Shown here in pieces: positions 1-6,276 of a stretch of 56,528 bases of DNA. Each line of letters begins with the position of its first letter. Positions within the stretch are counted from its first letter, which is position 1. The stretch lies in IMG/VR virus record IMGVR_UViG_3300046011_010468, positions 1-56,528 of that record; one strand, 5' to 3'. This DNA is from a virus. Made by a program: the position numbers and the translations under genes. Below the pieces are notes generated by a model. That model searched no databases. It saw only the letters and a program-made list of their open reading frames with translations, and was not told the origin of the DNA.

Positions 1-712
1 CGTTGAAGTCGGCGAGGGCTTTGGCCGCTGGACCTTGTGACGGTGACGGAGGTGTCACGCGTGACGTGACGTTATTCGTGACGTTATTCGTCACGGGTGG
101 TGTCATGGCGCTGGCGACGGTGGGAAGTTGGACAGCGGGCGGGGCTGCGGGATTGCGGGCGGTTTGGCGTGGCACCTGAGCCTGGGCGGTTTTCAGGGCG
201 GCGAGGGTTTGGGCGGCGGGTTGGCCGTCGATAGTGCCTCCTGGGCGTGGTGCGGCCGGGCGTTTGAGCGTGGGGGGCAGCACGGACGGACTGGATGGAC
301 CGGGTTGACCGGGTTGACCGGATTGACCTGGTTGACTGGTGGGGGTGTCTGGCTGCCAGATGGAGGAGCCGGGGCTGTGGCCGGGGATGAGTTTGCCGCC
401 GGGTTTGACGGCGGCGGGAGCGGGCGCGGTAATGTTGCCGGCGGCGTCCATGCTGTGGCCGGTGGCGGCTCCGGCCTGGTTGTAGGCGGCGACTTTGGCG
501 TCGAAGGTGCCGTCGGTGCGGGCGGCGAGGATGTTATCCCGGCGGTTCGGAGGGGTGACTCCGGGCATGGCTGGAGAGGTCATGCCATTGTCCATGCGGG
601 CGCGGAAATCGCCCCGCGTTTCATCGCGGCGGCGGACTCCGCCGACTGGAGTGTTGGGGCGGGCGGCCATGCGGGCGGCGTCCTGGGCGACAAGGGTCGA
701 GGTGGTTCTCAT
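1..712 (-). CDS. Proline/alanine-rich phage protein, 3' end beyond the window
   Basis: This minus-strand frame starts at ATG 712-710 and stays open to base 1, so at least 237 residues are visible and the C-terminus is missing. The start overlaps the stop of the upstream gene by 4 bp (ATGA), which supports both gene and start. The N-terminus (MRTTSTLVAQDAARMAARP) is basic and alanine-rich; the rest is Pro/Gln/Gly/Thr-rich. Two microrepeats are translated in frame, one as PGQ units near 299-341 and one as VTNNVTNNVTSRVT near 52-98. No family is recognised. It is third in a portal-led minus operon, so a virion-associated role is an inference. It might be the N-terminal part of the giant protein if the genome is circular. 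Confidence 0.7.
   Translation of the reverse strand, partial: MRTTSTLVAQDAARMAARPNTPVGGVRRRDETRGDFRARMDNGMTSPAMPGVTPPNRRDNILAARTDGTFDAKVAAYNQAGAATGHSMDAAGNITAPAPAAVKPGGKLIPGHSPGSSIWQPDTPTSQPGQSGQPGQPGPSSPSVLPPTLKRPAAPRPGGTIDGQPAAQTLAALKTAQAQVPRQTARNPAAPPAVQLPTVASAMTPPVTNNVTNNVTSRVTPPSPSQGPAAKALADFN
52..98. repeat. GTGACG/ATTC microrepeat inside a coding sequence
   Basis: GTGACG units spaced by CGC or TTATTC repeat here and are translated on the minus strand as VTNNVTNNVTSRVT. Related units occur at 26611-26640 and 27080-27121. Confidence 0.6.
299..341. repeat. TTGACCGGG-type 9-bp microrepeat
   Basis: About four and a half 9-bp units (GACCGGGTT with small changes) lie in the partial left gene and read PGQ on the minus strand. 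The same family recurs at 23970-24003, 26963-27000, 28284-28313, 30123-30150 and 34621-34645. Confidence 0.65.
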
Positions 713-993
713 GGCTTGGGTTTGAGCTTGTGGGTGGCGGTGAGCTTGTCCCGGCGGCAGGCGGTGACGATCTCGTGGAGGCCGTGGTAGGTGGCGATGT
801 CTTTGGGTGAGGGAGACTCGCCTTTGGCGTGGGCGGCGAGGATGGAGACGGCGGCGGTGTCGTAGGCTTTGAAGAGCTTGGGGGCCAGCCATTGGGTGAA
901 GCCGTGGCAGCGCTCCAGCGACTCGATGTGGGCGAGGGTGCGGGAGGCGTCGGACTGCTCGGCGGCGGTTTTGAGCTGTTGCGGCGTTGCCAT
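709..993 (-). CDS. Small phage protein downstream of portal
   Basis: This 94-residue minus-strand gene starts one base after the portal stop and its own stop overlaps the next start by 4 bp, a typical translationally coupled phage arrangement. The product is mixed-charge and probably helical (MATPQQLKTAAEQSDASR at the N-terminus), with no membrane segment and no cysteine motif beyond isolated residues. I do not recognise a family. Its place directly after the portal suggests a small head or head-completion component, but that rests on context alone. Confidence 0.7.
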   Translation of the reverse strand: MATPQQLKTAAEQSDASRTLAHIESLERCHGFTQWLAPKLFKAYDTAAVSILAAHAKGESPSPKDIATYHGLHEIVTACRRDKLTATHKLKPKP

Positions 994-3195
994 TTAGATC
1001 GCGGGCTGGGGTGGTTCGGTGGGGGCTGGAGTGGCTCCGGGGGTGGCACCGGGGCCGGTGGGTGGGATGAGGGCCATGAGAGGCGCGATGACCTGGTCGG
1101 CGTTTTTGATGCCGTTGGCCTTGAGGATCTGGCGGAAGAGCGGGGCGAGGCGGGCCTGCACCTCGACGTTCGGCTGGGCGTAGTAGTTGGTGGCGGCGTT
1201 GGCGGCCTGGCTGTTCTGTTGGAGTTCCTGCTCCCCTCGGTATTTGGTGAGCTGGAGGTCCACGTCGAGGGTGAGGTTCTTCACCTCGTTGGGCTTGATG
1301 GTGGAGAGGGAGCCGAGGTTGCCATCGAAGAAGCGGAAGGTTTTGGTGCTCTGCAAATTGGCGGCGGCGAGGAGCATGAGCGACTTCAAAATGTCGCGGA
1401 TGCCGGCGCGGAGGTCGGATACCATTTTGTCGGTGAGTTCCTGGCCAGACTTCTCCATGTTGCGGACGCCGGTGGCGAGCTTGGTGGTGTCGAGGCCGAG
1501 GGCTTGGCCGTCGTTGACGTTGCTGACACCACTCATGTTCATGGCGATTTGCATGAGGAACTCGATCATCTCACGGAGCGGCTGGCCTTTGGTGTCGTAA
1601 ATGTCCACCTGCTGCACGGTTTCGGCGAGGGTTTTGCCGGGCTTGAGGTGGAGCGTTTCGCCGCCGTTGAGTTCGAGGTCGGGGTCGGCTTCGCCCTCGG
1701 TGGTGTTCTCTGGCTGCCAGGCGATGATTTTGCCGCTGCGGGACATGGAGAACTGCCAGCGGTTGAAGAGGAGGTCGATGGCGGTCTGGAGCGGCTCGAA
1801 CAGCTCGGCGAGGCCTTGGCCGTGGGCGCGGCCGGGGATTTTGTTGATGGTGGGCAGGCGGTAGGGGCGGCGTTTGTCGGGCGTGATGTTCTCGATGTAG
1901 TCGTAGAACAGCGGCACGGTGCCGTCACGTGTCATGATGAGCAGGATGTTGCCCTGGTTGCCGGTGTTGAGGGCGTCATACCAGAGGCAGAAGCGGGACC
2001 AGTTCACCTGCGGCTCACGTTTGTCGGTGCCGAGGCTGTCGAGCGGTTCATTGAGGTCGGCTCGGCCTTTGTTCGTGGCGGCTTGTGCCTCGGGGGTGGC
2101 GACGGTGAGGAGACGGTGGGTGAGGTTGCTGACATACTCCATGACCTGGTCCGGGGCCACGTCGTCGAGGGTGAGCAGGCGGTGGACGAGGGTGATGAGC
2201 GGCTCGTCGTAGTGGTGGACGGTTGTGTCTGCGAGTTCGAGGTTTTTGCAGTTGAGCGGGTAGAGGAAATCCGAGGGCAGCAGGATTTCGGCCTGGGGTC
2301 CTTCTTCGACGATGGTCCTGCGCCAGATGATCTGCTGCTGGTAGTTCTCTGTCCCTGGGTGCGGAGTGGTGCCGTCGCGCTTGAGCACGAGCTGGCCGGT
2401 GGGCTGCATGATTGGCTGACCGGTGGCGGGGTCTGCGGCGGGCTGCTGGGTGGCTGGATCAATGACGGGGGCCTGCTGCTCGATGAATTCGTCCTCGCCC
2501 TGGATGATGTAGTCGCCATCGGTGCCGACGACGGGCTGGCCGTCCGGTCCGAGGAGGATGGCTTTTTCGGACTGGTAGTAGGAGACGCGTTTTTGATGGA
2601 ACAACGACACGGGGCATTCGCCGCAGATGACGACACGCTCAATGATGCTGGCGAGGCTGCCTTTGGTGTCGTTTTCGGAGTCGAGGACGTGGCGGAGCCA
2701 TTTATCGAGGCGGTCGGCGAGGTCGGCGTCCTCAATTCCCACGTCGTAGGCGGCGAAGTAGGGGTCTGAGCCGAGGTAGTAGTTGATCATGCGGGCGATG
2801 ACCTGCTGGAGGATGCGCCGCGTGAGGGGGATGTGGAGATTGGAGTCCGCGAAGATGCCGCCGAGCACGGCGGAGCGATATTCGAAGCGCATCTGGTAGG
2901 ACATGAGGGCCATGTGGCGGGTGTCGAGGTGCCGCCGGCGGAAGGTGCCGTCTGCGTCGAAGGCGGAGGCGTGCCAGTTCGGTGAGTCGAAGTCGCGGAG
3001 GCCGAGTTCGTCGGCGAGTTCATCGGCGCGGTTCTTCGCGTGGATGAGGAGCGCGTCCTCCTGCGCCCGGTTCATGGACTTCGACAAGGGCGAGGGGATG
3101 AGCACGCGGGGCTTGTCTGGGTCTGGCTCCAGGAGCGGGGGTAGCTTGGAGGCGAGGGCCTGGGCCTGTGGCAGAGCGGAATCCATGCGGGGCAT
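994..3195 (-). CDS. Portal protein
   Basis: This is a 733-residue protein from ATG 3195 (an alternative ATG lies at 3186). The frame stays open upstream to 3387, but that part is only the translated 12-bp repeat array, so I reject the longer start. The protein is mostly alpha-helical with portal-like features: an N-terminal helical region (ALLIHAKNRADELADELG), a central segment rich in aromatics, the stretch GLAELFEPLQTAIDLLFNRW, and a Pro-rich tail. Length and composition fit large podovirus-type portals, which form the dodecameric ring at the DNA entry vertex. It leads a minus operon and is divergent from the terminase genes, which is unusual because portal normally follows terminase. The call rests on overall resemblance and context; no single diagnostic motif was checked. 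Confidence 0.65.
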   Translation of the reverse strand: MPRMDSALPQAQALASKLPPLLEPDPDKPRVLIPSPLSKSMNRAQEDALLIHAKNRADELADELGLRDFDSPNWHASAFDADGTFRRRHLDTRHMALMSYQMRFEYRSAVLGGIFADSNLHIPLTRRILQQVIARMINYYLGSDPYFAAYDVGIEDADLADRLDKWLRHVLDSENDTKGSLASIIERVVICGECPVSLFHQKRVSYYQSEKAILLGPDGQPVVGTDGDYIIQGEDEFIEQQAPVIDPATQQPAADPATGQPIMQPTGQLVLKRDGTTPHPGTENYQQQIIWRRTIVEEGPQAEILLPSDFLYPLNCKNLELADTTVHHYDEPLITLVHRLLTLDDVAPDQVMEYVSNLTHRLLTVATPEAQAATNKGRADLNEPLDSLGTDKREPQVNWSRFCLWYDALNTGNQGNILLIMTRDGTVPLFYDYIENITPDKRRPYRLPTINKIPGRAHGQGLAELFEPLQTAIDLLFNRWQFSMSRSGKIIAWQPENTTEGEADPDLELNGGETLHLKPGKTLAETVQQVDIYDTKGQPLREMIEFLMQIAMNMSGVSNVNDGQALGLDTTKLATGVRNMEKSGQELTDKMVSDLRAGIRDILKSLMLLAAANLQSTKTFRFFDGNLGSLSTIKPNEVKNLTLDVDLQLTKYRGEQELQQNSQAANAATNYYAQPNVEVQARLAPLFRQILKANGIKNADQVIAPLMALIPPTGPGATPGATPAPTEPPQPAI

Positions 3196-3225
3196 GGTGG
3201 GTGGCAGAATGGCGGAATGGCAAGA

Positions 3226-3241
3226 GGGTTTTGTTGCGTCA
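3226..3241 (-). promoter_or_regulatory. Shared 16-bp element upstream of portal
   Basis: Read on the minus strand this is TGACGCAACAAAACCC, 30 bp upstream of the portal start. Near-identical copies lie upstream of scaffold (8231), the HTH gene (31224) and a small cysteine-rich gene (26521, minus), each in the orientation of the downstream gene. Confidence 0.45.
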
Positions 3242-3294
3242 GTGGGAGAAATGCGGTATGGTGTGGGACCATGAAACGCCCCCTTCGTGAGTTT

Positions 3295-3360
3295 GACCGG
3301 ATGCCTGACCGGATGCCTGACCGGATGCCTGACCGGATGCCTGACCGGATGCCTGACCGG
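3295..3360. repeat. 12-bp tandem repeat array, five units
   Basis: Five exact copies of ATGCCTGACCGG follow a half unit GACCGG. The array sits between the divergent portal gene and the next plus-strand gene. It reads MPDR on the plus strand and HPVR on the minus strand, so it leaves long open frames that are probably not genes. It may be an expanded regulatory or spacer repeat; there are no spacers, so it is not a CRISPR. Confidence 0.9.
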
Positions 3361-3443
3361 AGGTGTGGGGATTTGTGGAACATCCAAAGATCACGCGACC
3401 TCTGGGGCGCGTGGCCAGTGACAACTTTCAAGCACCTCAAAAT

Positions 3444-3923
3444 ATGATCAAAGAAAATCAACTTCCTGAGTCCGACAGCCGAGCCCCAGATGGTCGCATT
3501 TATCCGCTTGTTCTGGAATCGAAGCCACCAAGCGTTGAAGAACCCTGTGAAGATGGGTTGGATGAGACGGCTTATTCTCGGTTGCGCCGAACGCTATGCA
3601 ACGTCCTTCTTGCTCTAGGAAATGGTGCTGCGTGTTCGCAAGATGCGTCTATCGAGTTCATGGAGATGATCCCCGCCGAAGTGGAAGCGGTGCGCAAAAA
3701 GTGGGAACGGAACCATAGCCGGGAGTTGGCGCATGCCCGCAAAGCGGAAGCCGCCCTCGCTGATGCCGCGCAACTGCTGGCGGAAATCATGCGCGACGAG
3801 GTGAACCACCAGGACGAGGCCGAGAAGTGGCTGAGAGCTTACGCTCCGCAGCATCTTTTTCCCGAGAACGACAAGGCTGAGGCACTGAGCCTTAGCGAAG
3901 CTGATCCTCTAGCCGCTGGTTAG
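3444..3923 (+). CDS. Hypothetical helical protein
   Basis: This gene encodes 159 residues from ATG 3444; the frame is open further upstream to 3363, but that part crosses the edge of the repeat array and its AT-rich leader. The central segment (about residues 75-130) is charged and heptad-like, with KKWERNHSRELAHARKAEAA, and is probably coiled coil. The C-terminus is acidic. I recognise no family. It is the first gene of a plus-strand accessory cluster between the divergent portal and terminase operons; codon use looks coding but less GC3-biased than the late genes. Confidence 0.65.
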   Translation: MIKENQLPESDSRAPDGRIYPLVLESKPPSVEEPCEDGLDETAYSRLRRTLCNVLLALGNGAACSQDASIEFMEMIPAEVEAVRKKWERNHSRELAHARKAEAALADAAQLLAEIMRDEVNHQDEAEKWLRAYAPQHLFPENDKAEALSLSEADPLAAG

Positions 3924-3995
3924 CTGGCTGGTTTTGAGCTTTAAAAACGCGACAGCGCAAAGGTGATGAAAATAAATCAAATCTCCATTTGCTAT

Positions 3996-4009
3996 CCCAA
4001 GCGCTTGGG
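3996..4009. promoter_or_regulatory. Perfect 14-bp palindrome
   Basis: CCCAAGCGCTTGGG is a perfect palindrome followed by an AT-rich stretch (TTATTTATAC), 43 bp upstream of the start at 4053. It looks like an operator overlapping a promoter rather than a terminator, because there is no loop and no T-run. Confidence 0.5.
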
Positions 4010-4052
4010 TTATTTATACAGGGTCAGACCAAACCGCAACTCACCCAAATAT

Positions 4053-4250
4053 ATGAAAACACCACGCTACAAAGTCGAATACAACGTCTCTACCGGAGAC
4101 ATCCACGAAGTCGCTCAATTCACGAACAAGGCTAAAGCCATCGCTGAGGCCAAGTGGAGGTTCAAAACCGAAAATAACGACGCTGGCACCGAATGGCGCG
4201 TCTATGACGAAGAGGCTGGCAAACTCATCTACCGCAGCGAAAAAGCATGA
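4053..4250 (+). CDS. Small hypothetical protein
   Basis: This 65-residue protein starts at ATG 4053 (MKTPRYKVEYNVSTGDIHEV). The frame continues upstream to 3963, but that extension would translate through the 14-bp palindrome and is disfavoured. Alternating hydrophobic and polar residues (YKVEYNV, EWRVYDEEAGKLIY) suggest a small beta-sheet fold with one helix. The stop overlaps the start of the next gene by 4 bp, so the two are probably cotranslated. Family not recognised. Confidence 0.6.
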   Translation: MKTPRYKVEYNVSTGDIHEVAQFTNKAKAIAEAKWRFKTENNDAGTEWRVYDEEAGKLIYRSEKA

Positions 4251-4396
4251 ACAATGCCGCCCAACAACTCGGACGCCTCGGAGGCCGCAAAACCTCCGAG
4301 GCAAAAGCCGCCGCAGCAAAAGCAAACGGTGCAAAGGGTGGACGGCCTCGGAAGACACCGAATGCCGAGACGCCTTCTGAGCCAGCTAACGACTAA
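4247..4396 (+). CDS. Tiny basic protein with GGRPRK motif
   Basis: This 49-residue ORF begins in an ATGA overlap with the previous stop and ends at TAA 4394-4396. It carries Gly/Lys/Ala-rich segments (LGRLGGRKT, ANGAKGGRPRK). GRPRK resembles AT-hook-like minor-groove binders, so DNA binding is possible. The coupled start and GC3-rich codons support expression; function is unproven. Confidence 0.5.
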   Translation: MNNAAQQLGRLGGRKTSEAKAAAAKANGAKGGRPRKTPNAETPSEPAND

Positions 4397-4410
4397 GTGC
4401 TGGCACCACC

Positions 4411-4585
4411 ATGAGCGCAAACGACTTACTTTTCACGCTGGACTCCGCCGCTCATGGTGGTTGTCCAGCCACGTCTTGGACTGTGTTGAATTTGTATGCG
4501 GGCCTGGGCGGGAATCGGAAGCACTGGAACGCCAAGGTGACAGCCGTTGAACGCCAACCGGACATTGCGGCGGCCTATGCTGCGC
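4411..4585 (+). pseudogene. 5' fragment of a DNA methyltransferase gene
   Basis: From ATG 4411 the frame encodes VLNLYAGLGGNRKHW followed shortly by VTAVERQPDIAAAY. This is the SAM-binding motif I region typical of phage DNA methyltransferases, including the acidic residue at the end of strand 2. After about 58 codons homology is lost and the frame runs on to 4653 over a gene on the other strand. The catalytic and target-recognition regions are absent, so this is a truncated remnant. The break near 4580 coincides with the C-terminal half of the convergent small gene, suggesting a recombination junction. Family identification is confident; the exact methyltransferase type is not. Confidence 0.7.
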
Positions 4586-4723
4586 GTTCTGCTCCTTGCG
4601 GAGTCTTGCGGCCTTTCGAGCTTCTTGCAGCGCGGCTTGTTGCTCTGGCGTGATCTTGCGGCGGCTTGCTTTGCCGCCTTTGCTGCCGATCTCAGCGAGG
4701 TATTTCTTGAGGTCTTTTTTCAT
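4433..4723 (-). CDS. Small basic protein with GSKGGKASRRKITPEQ motif
   Basis: The 96-residue frame starts at ATG 4723 in an ATGA overlap with the upstream gene. Only the first 50 or so residues look authentic: a Lys/Arg-rich helix, GSKGGKASRRKITPEQ, then Ala/Arg-rich sequence. This pattern is common in short phage and plasmid proteins thought to bind nucleic acid. The remainder is antisense to the methyltransferase fragment and looks like readthrough past a junction, so the native C-terminus was probably lost. Confidence 0.5.
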   Translation of the reverse strand: MKKDLKKYLAEIGSKGGKASRRKITPEQQAALQEARKAARLRKEQNAQHRPPQCPVGVQRLSPWRSSASDSRPGPHTNSTQSKTWLDNHHERRSPA

Positions 4724-4911
4724 GCCTTCGAGAGATCGACGCCAGTTTTCCAGTTAGCCACGAATATGCGCAGCAGGATAGCCATCGGGAAGGATGCGCC
4801 TCGCTTTTCGAGGTATGCCATGAGCGACGGAACGCAGTCAGAAGGCACGCGGACTACTGATTCGAGCACTCCATTGACGGAGATTTCCGCCACCGATTCA
4901 GAGGCTTGCAT
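4720..4911 (-). CDS. Small hypothetical protein
   Basis: This 63-residue product is the second gene of a three-gene minus operon. It overlaps the upstream gene by 14 bp and the downstream gene by 4 bp. It begins MQASESVAEISVNGVLESVV and contains a short hydrophobic stretch (FPMAILLRIFVANW), too short and mixed for a confident membrane helix. No family is recognised. Tight coupling is the main evidence that it is real. Confidence 0.5.
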   Translation of the reverse strand: MQASESVAEISVNGVLESVVRVPSDCVPSLMAYLEKRGASFPMAILLRIFVANWKTGVDLSKA

Positions 4912-5104
4912 TGTAGTCTGCCTCCTGGATGAGATTGTTGATGCGTGATGCCTCCGACCAGTCAGTTGACCGAGGGCAGGCGCGAAGGATGCGGGCGGCC
5001 TGAGTGTATAGGCGGCGGGCCTGCTCAGGGGTTGAGTCGCACCGATCAGCGGTGGACATAAGGGCTTTGGCGTCGGCGATGTATTCAGCGTTCATGTGTG
5101 TCAT
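4898..5104 (-). CDS. Small helical protein, first of a minus operon
   Basis: This 68-residue protein starts at ATG 5104; a second ATG three codons later is an equally possible start. The sequence suggests two helices (AEYIADAKALMSTADRC and PEQARRLYTQAARILRA). A perfect inverted repeat lies just upstream at 5110-5124, suggesting that this gene opens a regulated three-gene operon. Family not recognised. Confidence 0.5.
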   Translation of the reverse strand: MTHMNAEYIADAKALMSTADRCDSTPEQARRLYTQAARILRACPRSTDWSEASRINNLIQEADYNASL

Positions 5105-5109
5105 GTTAT

Positions 5110-5124
5110 CATAAGCCGCTTATG
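5110..5124. promoter_or_regulatory. Perfect inverted repeat, likely operator
   Basis: CATAAGC-C-GCTTATG is a 7-bp perfect inverted repeat around one base, 5 bp upstream of the minus-strand ATG at 5104. Its position fits a repressor site; the cognate regulator is unknown. Confidence 0.5.
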
Positions 5125-5182
5125 ACGCAAGCGGTATTTTGAAGGTTCTCACCAACGGAGCAGAACAATGAGATGCAGTCCA

Positions 5183-5200
5183 ACGGGGCTAAGGCCCCGT
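5183..5200. other. GC-rich hairpin
   Basis: ACGGGGC-TAAG-GCCCCGT forms a perfect 7-bp stem with a 4-base loop. It has no T-run, so it is a weak terminator candidate. It sits at the left edge of the recombinase remnant. Confidence 0.45.
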
Positions 5201-5212
5201 GGCTGATCTCAA

Positions 5213-5235
5213 GCGACTCACATCCTGGATGCCGG
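5213..5235 (+). repeat. 23-bp direct repeat, copy 1
   Basis: The segment GCGACTCACATCCTGGATG plus four following bases recurs exactly at 5284-5306, 71 bp downstream, inside the recombinase remnant. Confidence 0.85.
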
Positions 5236-5283
5236 TGGTGGAGTTGCCGAGGATTCCTCGGCAGGTGGATGCGGCACTGCTGC

Positions 5284-5306
5284 GCGACTCACATCCTGGA
5301 TGCCGG
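5284..5306 (+). repeat. 23-bp direct repeat, copy 2
   Basis: This is the second exact copy. Here it encodes the THILDAG segment of the recombinase, so it is probably the original and the upstream copy the duplicate. Confidence 0.85.
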
Positions 5307-5501
5307 GGTAATGTGCGTGACGTGCAGAGCCTGCTGGGGCATGCGAGATTGGAGACGACGATGATTTACGTGTATGGGGACGGAGAGCGGGTGAGGAGTC
5401 CGCTGGACACGCTGGCGGACTTGCCTGTGAATGTGGTGCCGTTTCAGCAGGCGGCTTGAGAGGTGGACAACAGGGCGGAGTGATGCCTATGAGCAGGGAT
5501 T

Positions 5502-6272
5502 GTGGCGAAGAAAACGAGCCAGAAGCCCCCAGCCAACCCCCGCACCGAGCCTGTGCCTATGAGCACAGTGGCGGTGCCGTCGTCTCTCGGTAAGGGGGAA
5601 GTGAGGCTTTACGATTTGAGAAAAAGCAGCCTGCCGGAGGTGGCTGTGCCGCCTCCCGAGGCGGAACTGGCAGACTGGGCGTTTTGGCTGGTTCATTTCC
5701 CGTCCCGCCGTTGTGCGCCGGTGAAGGGAGATCGCGGCGAAGCGCTGGCGGTGATGAAAAAGCTGGGGCGCGGGCAGGATGTGGCGGGTGTTTTGCCTGT
5801 GAAACCCGCCAAAGAGTCGCGTGCGCGGGCGTGTGTGTGTGTGCAGGATGGGGAGCAGCAGGAGCCAAAGCCGCCGGCGAACCGGATGGCTTACACGCCG
5901 GTGCCGGAGGGTGCGGACTTTGACCAGGCGATGGCGCATGTGTTTCCGGTGGCGAGGCTGACGCAGCATTTTGAGCGCCTCCTCATGGCGGAGGAGGAGA
6001 TTTACGACAAGGAGGGGAACTGCACCGGCTCCAAGCCGGCGTTCACGACGCAATTCCAGACGCTCAAGGCGCTGACTGAATGGCACCAAGGGAGGCCACG
6101 GGAGAGGGAAAAGAAAAAGGAGGCGAGGCCGGTGCTGGGCATCCAGGAGCTGCGGCAGAAGCTGCTCATCTCCCCGGAATACCGGCAGGCCATGCTGGAG
6201 ATGATCCGCGACTGCGAGGCACAGGCGGCGGCGATGGCAGGCGGCGGCACCAAACCCCCGGTGGGAGGCTGA
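5502..6272 (+). CDS. Putative small terminase subunit
   Basis: The gene encodes 256 residues from GTG 5502; ATG 5559 (MSTVAVPSS) is an alternative start. It lies 4 bp upstream of the large terminase, the usual place for the small subunit that recognises the packaging site. The N-terminus is basic and Pro-rich, the middle has a short Cys/Arg run (RARACVCVQDG), and the C-terminal third is strongly helical (LGIQELRQKLLISPEYRQAM), which could support oligomerisation. I see no clear helix-turn-helix, so the call rests on position, size and helical character. It opens the plus-strand late operon. Confidence 0.5.
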   Translation: MAKKTSQKPPANPRTEPVPMSTVAVPSSLGKGEVRLYDLRKSSLPEVAVPPPEAELADWAFWLVHFPSRRCAPVKGDRGEALAVMKKLGRGQDVAGVLPVKPAKESRARACVCVQDGEQQEPKPPANRMAYTPVPEGADFDQAMAHVFPVARLTQHFERLLMAEEEIYDKEGNCTGSKPAFTTQFQTLKALTEWHQGRPREREKKKEARPVLGIQELRQKLLISPEYRQAMLEMIRDCEAQAAAMAGGGTKPPVGG

Positions 6273-6276
6273 ACCC

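Larger units (their letters stand above)
5199..5459 (+). pseudogene. C-terminal remnant of a tyrosine recombinase
   Basis: Two frames together preserve the end of a XerC/D-type recombinase. One frame reads RHCCATHILDAG (the H/R box region) near 5270-5310. The other reads VRDVQSLLGHARLETTMIYVY near 5315-5375, with the conserved GH and the tyrosine nucleophile followed by a short tail to TGA 5459. The switch of frame near 5308 and the missing N-terminus and first catalytic arginine show that the gene is broken. A 23-bp direct repeat in the remnant hints at how it was rearranged. It is distinct from the intact integrase at 19-20 kb. Confidence 0.75.

Noticed and set aside
829-2769. A 646-codon plus-strand open frame opposite the portal gene
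   Set aside because: It is antisense to a protein with clear structure and codon bias; the translation is Gly/Val/Glu-rich filler typical of mirror frames in GC-rich DNA.
3295-3360. CRISPR-like array
   Set aside because: Units are contiguous with no spacers and no cas genes are present.
3196-3387. N-terminal extension of the portal to 3387
   Set aside because: The extra 64 residues are the HPVR repeat and intergenic sequence; ATG 3195 is a better start.
3271-3447. Plus-strand ORF encoding MPDR repeats
   Set aside because: It is the translated 12-bp repeat array with no plausible flanking protein or start signal.
4411-4653. A functional small methyltransferase
   Set aside because: It has only motif I; catalytic and target-recognition regions are missing.
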